Assembly (NCBI GenBank): GCA_020002185.1
Contig: CM034533.1
Location: 39,940,743-40,004,742 of the forward strand
DNA from: Paraescarpia echinospica
Lineage: Eukaryota > Annelida > Polychaeta > Sabellida > Siboglinidae
DNA length: 64,000 nt
Direction: 5' to 3'
A model generated the notes under the pieces. That model did not search any database, was not told where the DNA came from, and worked only from the letters and a program-made list of their open reading frames with translations. Made by a program: the position numbers and the translations under genes. Shown here one piece after another: positions 1-13,604 of this stretch. The stretch's first letter is position 1, and each line of letters opens with the position of its first letter.

Positions 1-940
1 GAAGAATTGCTCAAGTACATACAAATACCCACGCAGAAGTCAAATATTCGGTACGTCACTACATACACATATTTAGAAGTAGAATGTTTATACGTTGTAT
101 GAGTCGTCATTATTATGTCAAATGGGGAACCTATTCAAAAGTATTCCTTCCGTAGTCTCTGTATATCTGAAATAAATAAATAAATGTTACATTTTGTATA
201 GTTAAATACAAAGTATTTGTATACATGCTGAATTACAATGATCATGTGAAATAACATTGATTGCACGGTATGGGGAATAGATAATATCATCGTACTATAA
301 ATATTTTTATTATACATTTAGACAAACATTCCTGGGTAATTATATTTACCCGCCAGGCTAGTTGTTTGGTTGATTTTATTTGCGTGGGTTGCCTTTTTCG
401 ACTTGACCTCTTTGAGACTTCCAACTATACCCCTTGCGATTTCCAACTGCACCCGTTGACGCTGGCAAAAAAACTCACAAACGGGCCAACGGGCCTATTC
501 ATATGGAACTCATTTCCCCCAAGCATAATTATGTACCTCAGCGGGGTGCGTTCGCACCCATTGCATCCCCAGCCTACGGGACTACTCGATGAACACTCAA
601 ATGCTCGTGGGATCGTTTGCTTAATGTCATGCTACTAAATAGTCCCTTTAATCATGATTTCTATTGCGGCATTTTGCATTGAAATATGTATTAATTTACC
701 GTTTACAACTATACGCCATTCAAATACATCGAATTTCATTTGACTGAACGTAAGGACTTTAGGTTGAGGTGAAAGTGAACTGAACAAACCAAACACGCCT
801 TAGATTGTTTCCTACAAAGGTAATGTGTTTGGGTTCTTGAAAAAATACGATTTCTTTATTAACTGTTATTTGGTTGTACAGGCCTGTATTTCATTATTAA
901 TAATTTATATAGCGCTGCACGTCTTTAATTGTACGTATTT
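1..940. other. AT-rich intergenic or intronic DNA, nothing recognised
   Basis: The short open frames here show no domain, compositional bias or splice-supported exon that I can recognise. The sequence is ordinary AT-rich non-coding DNA leading into the 43-bp tandem array. Confidence 0.6.
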
Positions 941-1198
941 AATAGTACATCTGTTTAGCAGTGGTAGCTCTGTGGTAGACGCCAATAGTACATCTGTTTA
1001 GCAGTGGTAGCTCTGTGGTAGACGCCAATAGTACATCTGTTTAGCAGTGGTAGCTCTGTGGTATACGCCAATAGTACATCTGTTTAGCAGTGGTAGCTCT
1101 GTGGTAGACGCCAATAGTACATCTGTTTAGCAGTGGTAGCTCTGTGGTAGACGCCAATAGTACATCTGTTTAGCAGTGGTAGCTCTGTGGTAGACGCC
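941..1198 (+). repeat. 43-bp satellite, 6 copies, tRNA A-box-like core
   Basis: Six head-to-tail copies start at 941, 984, 1027, 1070, 1113 and 1156. They are almost identical; the third has a T for G near its end. Each unit contains GCAGTGGTAGCTCTGTGG followed by TAGACGCC, which resembles the 5' half of tRNA-Gly-type genes (D-arm and internal A box, with one mismatch to the A-box core). Array structure is directly seen; the tRNA or SINE origin is inference. Confidence 0.93.
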
Positions 1199-3530
1199 AA
1201 TAGTGGTATACGTTTATTATTTAATCAGTGCTACGTTTCTTTCGTTGTACAAATGTTTTAAAAATACACCTATTTTGTGGTACATCTCCTTGGTGGTACA
1301 TATCTTCAGTAATACACATCTTTACCAGCATACTCAATTGGCGGTACACTTCTTAAGTGATACACTTCTTTTGTAGTATGCTTTGTAGTGCGACAAAGTA
1401 TGAGTAATACACCTATCATGGTGTGTACTGTATTAAAGAGAGCCATTAAAGGGAACCAATCAGTTCCTCTACCCGGAACTAGCGGGTGTTGTAATTTGTA
1501 AAAAGAATGCTGCTGTGTAGAACAAGGAGAAATGGGGCGTCGTTGAACATCAAAGGGTATTGCAGTTAACTCAGCCCGACTCGGCCGTAATGCCAATAAA
1601 GCTAGTTTTGAAACTGAATGTTTTGTTTACTATTTGAACAAGCTCCGGGGTCGTAACTTCCAAACTACGAACGTTGTCACGGGCTTACTAAACACAATTT
1701 GGCGGGCAATATAGCTTCAAGATAATCTTAAGAACATTACATTAATTAATAAATGAAAAATTAGGAATAGACTGCCTCTCTTTACTGCTTCGTACAGGCG
1801 AAGTGACCTATGGGTCTGACACCGGATGGTCAGCGATGGTGAAGACGTGATCGATGTAACGTCGAGGCTGCAGCGGCGACTAATGGTCAGTGAGCCTGAG
1901 GCGACGAGCCCTCTACACCTGGGCCGACAGGCGCACGCCCTGAGTAATGGCACACGCGCCTCTGCACGGCCGTCGTGTCCACTGCGAAAACATTGTGGTC
2001 TGGTCCCGTCACTCCGCCGAACCCACCCCGGGGGAGGGGAGACGTGGAAGCGAGGCCATCCCAAGGATGGGGCGGGGTAGGTGCCGGACGCACCGTTGGA
2101 AAAGATGCAGCTGGGGAATAATCATACAAATTACCACTAGGACATTTTCTGTTGTTGCATCAACTCTGGAATATGCTCCCTCTTAGATTTTGCATTGTAC
2201 TTCAAACGTCATTATTTGCAGTCTTATTTACCTGTGTGTACATTGCGAAATTATTACATTTGTCATTATGAGAGAACAACAAATATGAATAAGCTTTTAT
2301 GTATACCTCTTTGGATAAATAGCCAATCGTCCAAAATCATGTATAATGACATGTTCTAAGCTTTGTCTGACATACTCTAACTTCTATACTTCTATAAATG
2401 ACTTAATTTAAAAACCGATTGTTTGTATATTTAGTACGTGTGTAATATACGGGCATATATACATTTATCTTGTAGTGATTCAATAATTGTACTAGGGATG
2501 GATTTTCATTTGTAATTATTTCATAGGGCGGCTCCTACGACAGCGACTATAATTAGTCTTAGTAGGAGTCTCCCGTCCCTTATATGGCCTAATCAGTTAT
2601 TTCCCTATCATACATTATATACTTACCACTTTGTTTTTCTTCTCATGTCGATTCGATTTCAATATATTGTATGGTCTTTTGTTTTATAACGATTATTTTG
2701 TTGTATTATGCATTTGGGACAAATAAATATTTCGTGTTCCTGTTCATGTTCCTGTTAGATCAGTTACAAAATATTACACAATTTTGCCGTCATTTCAAAA
2801 CATATCTTTATAACGTTGCGTAATCACTTTAGCTCCCTGGTGTATCGATCCGTCTATTGATGACTTTAATACGGCCTATCGATTCTGAGATTGACAAAAC
2901 CTTGTGTATTGACGCGCCTCTAAGCTCGGTTTCTGAAGACTAATGCTGAGCGTACACTGCTAACCTTTTGTTGCGAGGCGTCTGTTTGATCGATTAAAAG
3001 CTGTTCAGTTGTGCAATGAATGATGGCCCTCAACTCAACAAAACTCGAGTGGCGTGTAGATTTGACCGGTACAGTTGTTGGGCCGATCCATCATTCGGAA
3101 ATTGAATCGGAGCAGCAAAAGTTGCGTTATGCACGATGGTGTCAGACGAGACGCCGTCGTTGCTGGCTGATCAAACAGACGACTCGTAACGAAAGTTTAG
3201 CAATGTACGCCCAGCTTATGCGTAAAAAAGTTACTTTATTATTTTGTTTATGATTATTACATATATTTTATTCGGCCGTCATCTATATCGTAATAATTGT
3301 TAGTCTGGTGCCTGGCCAAACGAACAAATGCCTTTAGTAATAAAACCCATAATATTGGCAACTGTGTTCTCCAACAAAATATATGATAACATGAATGCTT
3401 AGGATTTCATTACAAAGCTAATATTTGTTTCTCGTTTTGTATAGGCTAGGATCGTATAATGTTCCTTAGTCTTTCCAAACGAATACGGGAAGACGAAAAG
3501 AACGAGATGCAAAGAAGGTCCCCAATATAA
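1199..3530. other. Non-coding stretch with one GC/CpG-rich patch
   Basis: No gene is recognised. About 1820-2100 is clearly richer in G+C and CpG than its surroundings and is open in several frames on both strands, but none of those peptides resembles a known domain. It could be a decayed transposon segment or a small CpG island. Near 2529-2575 there is an imperfect hairpin with arms GCTCCTAC and GTAGGAGT. The rest is AT-rich. Confidence 0.4.
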
Positions 3531-3532
3531 TA

Positions 3533-3655
3533 TAATATATATGTATATATGTATATATATATATATACACATATATATATATTATGTATATATATATATT
3601 ATATATATATATATATTATGTATATATATATATATAGTATATATATATATATATA
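3533..3655. repeat. AT-rich dinucleotide microsatellite
   Basis: Long runs of alternating A and T interrupted by GT and CAC steps. A second short TA run lies at about 3797-3822. Tyr/Ile-rich translations across it are artefacts. Confidence 0.95.
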
Positions 3656-3906
3656 ATTACACTTGTGTGTTTACCTATAAAATATATGTATATATGCGTG
3701 CGGATGTGCGGGCGTACGCGCGTGCGTGCGTGGTTGATTACTATACAGTACATGTGTTTTTTCGAGGCCAAAACCCCCAAAAATAAAGTATAGTATAGTA
3801 TATATATATATATATATATATAATGCAATGGTACACATATTTGATTGCATATAATCCGTTGAGATACCGACAGAAAAAGGCAAATAACTGTTTTGAAAGT
3901 GTGATC

Positions 3907-4991
3907 TGCTTACTCACCTTGCTGGTGCTAGTCTACATAGTGACGTCAACTTGTGCTTACTCACCTTGCTGGTGCTAGTCTACATAGTGACGTCAACTTG
4001 TGCTTACTCACCTTGCTGGTGCTAGTCTACATAGTGACGTCAACTTGTGCTTACTCACCTTGCTGGTGCTAGTCTACATAGTGACGTCAACTTGTGCTTA
4101 CTCACCTTGCTGGTGCTAGTCTACATAGTGACGTCAACTTGTGCTTACTCACCTTGCTGGTGCTAGTCTACATAGTGACGTCAACTTGTGCTTACTCACC
4201 TTGCTGGTGCTAGTCTACATAGTGACGTCAACTTGTGCTTACTCACCTTGCTGGTGCTAGTCTACATAGTGACGTCAACTTGTGCTTACTCACCTTGCTG
4301 GTGCTAGTCTACATAGTGACGTCAACTTGTGCTTACTCACCTTGCTGGTGCTAGTCTACATAGTGACGTCAACTTGTGCTTACTCACCTTGCTGGTGCTA
4401 GTCTACATAGTGACGTCAACTTGTGCTTACTCACCTTGCTGGTGCTAGTCTACGTAGTGACGTCAACTTGTGCTTACTCACCTTGCTGGTGCTAGTCTAC
4501 ATAGTGACGTCAACTTGTGCTTACTCACCTTGCTGGTGCTAGTCTACATAGTGACGTCAACTTGTGCTTACTCACCTTGCTGGTGCTAGTCTACATAGTG
4601 ACGTCAACTTGTGCTTACTCACCTTGCCGGTGCTAGTCTACATAGTGACGTCAACTTGTGCTTACTCACCTTGCTGGTGCTAGTCTACATAGTGACGTCA
4701 ACTTGTGCTTACTCACCTTGCTGGTGCTAGTCTACATAGTGACGTCAACTTGTGCTTACTCACCTTGCTGGTGCTAGTCTACATAGTGACGTCAACTTGT
4801 GCTTACTCACCTTGCTGGTGCTAGTCTACATAGTGACGTCAACTTGTGCTTACTCACCTTGCTGGTGCTAGTCTATATAGTGACGTCAACTTGTGCTTAC
4901 TCACCTTGCTGGTGCTAGTCTACATAGTGACGTCAACTTGTGCTTACTCACCTTGCTGGTGCTAGTCTACATAGTGACGTCAACTTGTGCT
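3907..4991. repeat. 47-bp satellite, 23 copies, each with a CRE palindrome
   Basis: Units of 47 bp repeat 23 times from 3907 with only isolated substitutions (for example near 4453, 4627 and 4875). Every unit contains TGACGTCA, the palindromic CREB/ATF (CRE) octamer; the first is at 3941-3948 and the last at 4975-4982. There are no unique spacers, so this is not a CRISPR-type array. Whether it is ever bound or regulatory is unknown. Confidence 0.97.
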
Positions 4992-5741
4992 GTCATCTAG
5001 TCATTACTCGACGATGAAAAGTTCGGGTCGATAATTCGTCAAATGTGGTTCGTAACGGAGTCGACGTAAAACGACGTGGCAGGCATATGGATGGTCCTTT
5101 GTAAATATATTTAATTGTGCTCAGTATCCTGTTAAATGCAAAGAACGCTTTGCAGAAACGATATCACAGTATTGCCCTCGTACAACATAATGTACGTAAC
5201 ATTACATTTGTTGGTCACCTGTAGGAACAATGACAATTAATGAGGTTTCTAAAGCAGCGGCCACACAAAGCGTAAGCGATTCAACTAAACGGTTTAACTT
5301 CACGTGTACGACAATAGTACGTAGCTTAGAATGGTAGAAGGGACGCGTGTGCGTTGAAGGGAACAACGAACAAGTGTACGTCACGCCATAAATCGGCTTA
5401 AAGTTAAGTCACTAACATATAAAAAAAAAGTGTTCTGTGTGAACATAGTATTATGCTAAGACATCAATTATTTTAATTATGCACATTTACTGAAGAACCA
5501 GTCGCGTGTGTGTGTGCGTGTTATGACAGTATGCCACGAGCAAGTCTCACCACAACTCTTATGACCCTTGTCAGTAAACATGCGTGGGAACGTCGCTCTG
5601 TCGGCTGCTAGCGAGTTTGTGTGTATGCTTACGTCGAGGTGGCAACTCTCCTAGATGCCATGACTGCCTACTACAACACGTCACGACGAAGGCGTCTTTG
5701 AAATCAAAGAAGTTACTTGCTGAAAGCAAGTGCATGGCATA
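4992..5741. other. Non-coding stretch, nothing recognised
   Basis: No domain-bearing frame is seen. A short GT-rich tract lies near 5507-5522. A perfect 6-bp hairpin (CTTGCT, loop GAA, AGCAAG) sits at about 5717-5731, just outside the MITE candidate. Confidence 0.5.
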
Positions 5742-6283
5742 GACGCGGGAACGGGGGCGCAGCTGCCCCCTGGAATTTCTCTGGCGGGGCAGACATATGG
5801 TTCTGCCCCCCCCCCCATTAATTGTGAGCGTGATGTTTGTTTTTGTGGCGAGCCTCAATAGCGGGAGGATATATAAATAATTGTATGAGACGATTAATGT
5901 GTATTTTTTTATTGTGAAAGATGTGTGCAATTGGAGGGTAGATATACTGGTTTATGTCCCTCCTCCCAGTAATAGGCGGCGTGGTGTTGAAACATTTTTC
6001 AAAAGCACCTACCCCCCGAGGAGACGCGGACAGAAGCTGGAGAATGTAAATTGACAGCAGCGGCGCGACATAAACAATATTTTTAACAGCACTGTCCCCG
6101 TGTTTGGCTGTCATGAATTCACAGCCGAGACAGCGGAAAAGAGGCCCCCCGTCTTCCGATATCACAGTCGAGCCAGCCGAGACAGCTTAAGGTAAAGGAA
6201 GATGTGAAGATATGGGGCGGCGAAAATTTGTCTGTGGTGCAGATGCTCCGTTAGCCCCCCAATTTGAATTTCGTTCCCGCGTC
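5742..6283. mobile_element. MITE-like element with 12-bp terminal inverted repeats
   Basis: GACGCGGGAACG at 5742-5753 is matched by its exact reverse complement CGTTCCCGCGTC at 6272-6283. They delimit about 540 bp with no transposase-like frame. Just inside the left end is a G/C hairpin (GGGGGC to GCCCCC), then an 11-C run at 5806-5816. TGCAT-type sequence lies outside both ends but does not form a clean target duplication. A short non-autonomous DNA transposon is the simplest reading; the superfamily is not identifiable. Confidence 0.45.
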
Positions 6284-6699
6284 ACTGGTGCATAGTGATG
6301 TTTTTTGAAGGCATCACTCGCCACGCGACAGAGAATACAAAAATTACCTACTAATGTAAGATCAAATCACACAATTTAATAAAACAATCCACGTAAGAGT
6401 GAAAAAGTAGATATAAGATATATATACATATATATATATATATATATTTATTTATTTATACTAAATCCAGAAGACGTGGAAGCTACTTTTCAATAATAGA
6501 AATGCTATCGAAACACTATTCAGGTGTATTTGTTTCAAAAAACATATGCATGTCTGTACGATATGTCATATTACAGACATAGCACCATCATTTGGATGAA
6601 ATCCTTATTTTTGACTTGAAAGTGGGCAGATTAATACGCAGTTTCAAGTCAAACGATTTGTAACATTCCTCTTCCTAGCGAGGGGTAACCTGCCGCCGC
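6284..6699. other. Non-coding stretch with a TA microsatellite
   Basis: AT-rich DNA with a short TA/TTTA run near 6418-6460. No gene is recognised. Confidence 0.55.
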
Positions 6700-6747
6700 T
6701 GCTGCTGCTACCGCTACAACTACTATTACTACTACTACTACTTCTAT

Positions 6748-6784
<37 letters not shown>
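6700..6784. repeat. Trinucleotide (ACT/CTG-type) microsatellite abutting an assembly gap
   Basis: Imperfect GCT/ACT triplets become pure ACT triplets, which run directly into the run of Ns. The repeat is therefore truncated by the gap and its true length is unknown. Confidence 0.95.
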
Positions 6785-7784
6785 NNNNNNNNNNNNNNNN
6801 NNNNNNNNNNNNNNNNNNNNNNNNNNNNNNNNNNNNNNNNNNNNNNNNNNNNNNNNNNNNNNNNNNNNNNNNNNNNNNNNNNNNNNNNNNNNNNNNNNNN
6901 NNNNNNNNNNNNNNNNNNNNNNNNNNNNNNNNNNNNNNNNNNNNNNNNNNNNNNNNNNNNNNNNNNNNNNNNNNNNNNNNNNNNNNNNNNNNNNNNNNNN
7001 NNNNNNNNNNNNNNNNNNNNNNNNNNNNNNNNNNNNNNNNNNNNNNNNNNNNNNNNNNNNNNNNNNNNNNNNNNNNNNNNNNNNNNNNNNNNNNNNNNNN
7101 NNNNNNNNNNNNNNNNNNNNNNNNNNNNNNNNNNNNNNNNNNNNNNNNNNNNNNNNNNNNNNNNNNNNNNNNNNNNNNNNNNNNNNNNNNNNNNNNNNNN
7201 NNNNNNNNNNNNNNNNNNNNNNNNNNNNNNNNNNNNNNNNNNNNNNNNNNNNNNNNNNNNNNNNNNNNNNNNNNNNNNNNNNNNNNNNNNNNNNNNNNNN
7301 NNNNNNNNNNNNNNNNNNNNNNNNNNNNNNNNNNNNNNNNNNNNNNNNNNNNNNNNNNNNNNNNNNNNNNNNNNNNNNNNNNNNNNNNNNNNNNNNNNNN
7401 NNNNNNNNNNNNNNNNNNNNNNNNNNNNNNNNNNNNNNNNNNNNNNNNNNNNNNNNNNNNNNNNNNNNNNNNNNNNNNNNNNNNNNNNNNNNNNNNNNNN
7501 NNNNNNNNNNNNNNNNNNNNNNNNNNNNNNNNNNNNNNNNNNNNNNNNNNNNNNNNNNNNNNNNNNNNNNNNNNNNNNNNNNNNNNNNNNNNNNNNNNNN
7601 NNNNNNNNNNNNNNNNNNNNNNNNNNNNNNNNNNNNNNNNNNNNNNNNNNNNNNNNNNNNNNNNNNNNNNNNNNNNNNNNNNNNNNNNNNNNNNNNNNNN
7701 NNNNNNNNNNNNNNNNNNNNNNNNNNNNNNNNNNNNNNNNNNNNNNNNNNNNNNNNNNNNNNNNNNNNNNNNNNNNNNNNNNNN
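6785..7784. other. Assembly gap, exactly 1000 N
   Basis: A run of exactly 1000 undetermined bases, which looks like a fixed-size scaffold placeholder. Any reading frame across it is meaningless. The flanks are joined only by scaffolding evidence, so distance and content here are unknown. Confidence 1.
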
Positions 7785-10085
<2,301 letters not shown>

Positions 10086-10100
10086 GTATCAAGGAGAGTA

Positions 10101-10147
10101 TCGTGTGTGTGTGTGTGTGCGTGCGTGCGCGCGATTGTACGCACACA
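10101..10147. repeat. (TG/CG)n alternating tract
   Basis: A GT dinucleotide run grades into GTGC and CGCG steps. It is alternating purine-pyrimidine sequence. Confidence 0.9.
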
Positions 10148-10649
10148 AATTTTTACATAGAATCCCATACTAACATAAAATAGCTGTCAAAATGGGAAAA
10201 TACAGCATACTGTGAGCACTGTCTCCAATAATTACTTATGCAGGTACTCTTATAATACTTTCTGTATCATTTCCACACATGTTACCTGATATTTGAAACA
10301 TTGGTAAAGTGTACATGTACGAGGAAAAATGCTTATCCGAAAGGTGGGGCTACATTTTTCATGAATATTCGTAACTTGTTATGATGTAAATATATTTAGA
10401 CATTTATTTGGGTAACTAAAATGTTTCCCATTCCCATGTACGGTCCTTGCAGAACAATCGCAGAAAATGCACGTAACCTTATGAACAATCGATTTTCGTC
10501 CGTCTAACGTACGGTACGAAATCTAAAACCGGTAGGAACTCTCAACCAAGGGCGAATCTAGAAAAATAAAGGCGTTTCTTTCTTCCATAGGGTAATAGTT
10601 CAATGCCTGAAAGTTTGGCATCAGGCATGTAAAAAGTCTGGGAGCAAAA
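10148..10649. other. Non-coding stretch, nothing recognised
   Basis: AT-rich sequence without a credible frame. Confidence 0.5.
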
Positions 10650-10751
10650 CACACGGACGCATGCACGCACGCACGCGCGCACAGACACACACACGGACGC
10701 ATAAACGCATACAGACACACACATACACACGGACGCACGCACGCGCACATA
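10650..10751. repeat. CA/CG-rich alternating purine-pyrimidine microsatellite
   Basis: About 100 bp of ACAC, GCAC and GCGC steps with ACGGACGCA interruptions. The Cys/Val-rich antisense frames over it are artefacts. The composition is of the Z-DNA-prone type. Confidence 0.9.
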
Positions 10752-12030
10752 TTGCACGATTATACTTAGTATATAAAATCTAAGTATAATCGAAAAATAA
10801 TTTAATAAAACAATATTTTTAAATGTCAGGCGTTTGAGATCATTCCTATTTGTTGTCAGGTCAACTCGCGTGTTTTCTCCGCAATCTCGTTTGTCATTTA
10901 TGCTGTATCTTGGGCCCATGAAGAAAGAAGATACACAAAAAAACACATCCTGCCTGTTTATTGTTGTTTGAAAAAAAATTGGTTGTGGACAATGTGGTGA
11001 ATTACGTAAGTTACAGTGTCCACCATTTCAAGTCCAGAATGCTCTGATCATTAACATGTTAAAAGTCTTTTGGTTGGATTCTGATGATGTAGTACCATAC
11101 ATCAGTCAAGCAAATTTTTATTTCTGAAGGGTTTCACATTCTCATATTTTAGTTAAAAGACATTATGAACTTCAGTTGGCATTGCGCCACATAACAGTAA
11201 GTACAGATATCTTATCTTCTTCTTTAATTATAGGTGTATATGTATATATCTTGGCTACCATCTAAGGCAGTTTTTCATTTATTTTAAGCAGTTTTTGTTT
11301 TTTGCACTTTTGTTTTTGTTTTTGATGGCCAGTCCTCCTTTTCCTTTGTTGGCCCAGTATGCGACTCCTCATAAACATATCGTTTGTGGAATCCTAAAGG
11401 CGTGCTTTGTTTTTTCGTCCCGGGGTCGTCGTCTGAACACGCCGTAGTGTAATTTATACCTTCAAGACAATCACAATCTGTCATTGTCAAACATACACAA
11501 TATGTTGACAGACGAACACACAGACAGACTTATAGGGAAAGAACTTATCAGTGCGGTGAAGAAATCTTTGAAGATGTCAGTGATCATGATTATAGGCAAT
11601 GAAAGGTTCATTCAAAGCTAGACATGTGACAAGGGGACGAGTACAGTTGCAAGAGTGGCGTTGTTGACAGGCATTCACAGTAGCGTATAAAGAGAAGGTC
11701 ACGTGGGAGTCAGCGGCATGTGTAGTCATTGCAGAATTGAGCATTTAACTTCTCTTCATAGTATTTTATTCTATAGCGTGACTACTTGCTAAATTCAGAG
11801 GTTGGCGTCAGAACACAACACACACAGTTTTTAAAACACCTCCACCTGTACTCCGTTGTGAGCAATATGGCTGCGGTAATGATGAAAATCTCCCATCAGA
11901 TCTCATTAGTTGCTACCGACTTAGTGACGATTATTTGAGTTTTTCGTCCTCTTCCTTGGTTGGTAGTTGGTTGAGCAGACTAAACACCTCAAATGCCCCA
12001 ATGACAGTAGTCCAGTTATGGTTTTTTAAA
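10752..12030. other. Mostly non-coding; one weak terminal-exon candidate
   Basis: Nothing firm is seen. A minus-strand frame from about 11432 down to 11284 encodes a hydrophilic Lys/Glu/Thr-rich tail preceded by TTCAG. It is too weak to list as a gene and is discussed under findings. Confidence 0.4.
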
Positions 12031-12034
12031 CTTT

Positions 12035-12380
12035 TCATTGTGGCAACGCCGGATTGTCGATCGGGGGAACGGTGGTTCGATTCCACCTGCCGCCGTTCCG
12101 AAACTTAGACAATTTCGTTCACCTCACGTTGCCTGCGTCTTTCGGAAGATATACTAAAAGCCGTTGGTCCCTTTTGTCTGGTGTCTATGCCAGGGGAAGT
12201 AAAAGGTCCCAAACAGGGCATAAATGTGTAACCTGTCACGCACTCATAGAGTGGTGGTCTCTATTTCTAACCCACTGGATCTTGCTCCCAGCAGCCGGAG
12301 TTGCTTCCCGGTCGGGCGTGTGAGAGACTCCGAGCAGGCAGTGTGTACAAAATATCATTGGATCCACTGGGTCCTACATG
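12035..12380 (+). mobile_element. tRNA-derived SINE
   Basis: The 5' part contains GGTGGTTCGATTCCACC (12070-12086), a near-perfect tRNA T-arm with a pol III B box, preceded by a diverged tRNA-like segment starting GTGGCAACGCCGG. About 70 bp downstream is a TTTCGGAAG...TAAAAGCCG...GGTCCC block. From memory this resembles the conserved central domain of MetaSINE-type invertebrate SINEs. The 3' part lacks coding potential. The tRNA part is directly seen; the family assignment is inference, and the ends are approximate. Confidence 0.7.
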
Positions 12381-13600
12381 AATGTACATACATTGGTTAG
12401 TCTATGGTTTTGTGAAGCATGTAGAAACAACTGCTCCTGAGTGTGTTCTAGCATGTTGTTTGTATGACGGTTACGTCCGATTCAATAACATGACGAAATC
12501 CAACCGCCGCATATTATTGAAATCGTGATCAGTGCTACTATTGTTTAAATAAAACGTACTGACTAGGTGTATTTCTTTATATATGCTACCATCATGTTAC
12601 CTTACTAACATATTTGGTTACATATCTTACTTTAGTCTCTCTTGCATTGCGAAATGCTTAGACTCTACTCTCAATTTGTTTTTACATTTCAGTTCAGTCA
12701 GTACAAATATGTCAGTTATGTCATGACATGTTCAAACCACCTCAATGTTTATCAAATCATATCCTAACTCACCGTACAATCGATTTTTGATCATTAAACT
12801 TAATAACCTTGGGCTTGATTCTCGACCAGCATTCCTTATATCAGCTAAAGCCAAACCCGAAAGTATTGTCAATCGTCTGATGCGCATCAGGAAATACAAA
12901 TACGGTTTGGTTCATACCATGGTAGTATATCATATCCGTGCATTGCAATAACTTCCTAACTTGAAAATCGAACAGATCATTCACATCCTACTTCCGCTAT
13001 TCGCATTGTTTGTTGGTTCTGTGGCGGTGCAACAGAAGGTTACACTAACGAACAATGCAGTATGTTCACCATTGTTTGTTGGTTTTGTGGCGGTGCAACA
13101 GAAGGTTACAATAACGAACAATGCAGTAGTTTCACCATTGGCATTCCGCAGTCGTTGCTGACAATATCTAGACGTATTCTGTCAACCACTACAATCACTC
13201 GACAACTCGTGTGTCATTCAAATAAATACGGGCTAACCGCACGCAGTGTTTTTGTCTACAGGTAACTAAGGGCAGCCTCTGGTGCTGATGGTTTTGGCGT
13301 GACAAAGGCTCTTTATCTGGAAATGTGATACACCAACTGCAAGGTGTCACATTGAAGGCATACGGTGATTCACCACAGAACATTCGAGTTCAGATGTTAA
13401 CATTCGGGTATTCCACCGAAGACTGCGAAAACAGATCAGCTGTGTCACGTTTCTCCATGTCGCTTCTGTTACAGGATTGTTCTTATAAAAAAAATCCCAA
13501 TTGTATGTTCGCAACTATTTTTCTTTGATGTAAAGACATCTACGATTAAGAACGTAAATACCTTACAGTGGTTATACCAGCACATTTATATATGATGGTG
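12381..13600. other. Mostly non-coding, with a small Cys-containing frame
   Basis: No firm gene. A plus-strand frame open from 12960 to about 13261 includes a duplicated Cys-containing block, listed separately as a repeat. Otherwise nothing is recognised. Confidence 0.4.
13005..13136 (+). repeat. 66-bp tandem duplication (2 copies) in an open frame
   Basis: Copies lie at 13005-13070 and 13071-13136 and differ by a few substitutions. Because 66 is divisible by 3, the plus-strand frames stay open. One frame reads CWFCGGATEG followed by Y-T/N-NEQC in each copy. It could be a fragment of a small Cys-rich exon or chance; no complete gene model can be built. Confidence 0.85.
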
Positions 13601-13604
13601 CTAC

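Noticed and set aside
3541..3883. Tyr/Ile-rich small frames
   Set aside because: Translations of an AT microsatellite.
3907..4991. CRISPR-like array
   Set aside because: The units are directly adjacent with no unique spacers, and the host is eukaryotic.
10523..10946. Cys/Val-rich minus-strand frames
   Set aside because: Translation of the CA/CG microsatellite.
12070..12086. A functional tRNA gene
   Set aside because: A good T-arm is present, but the 5' half, anticodon arm and acceptor stem do not fold into a tRNA; a SINE head fits better.
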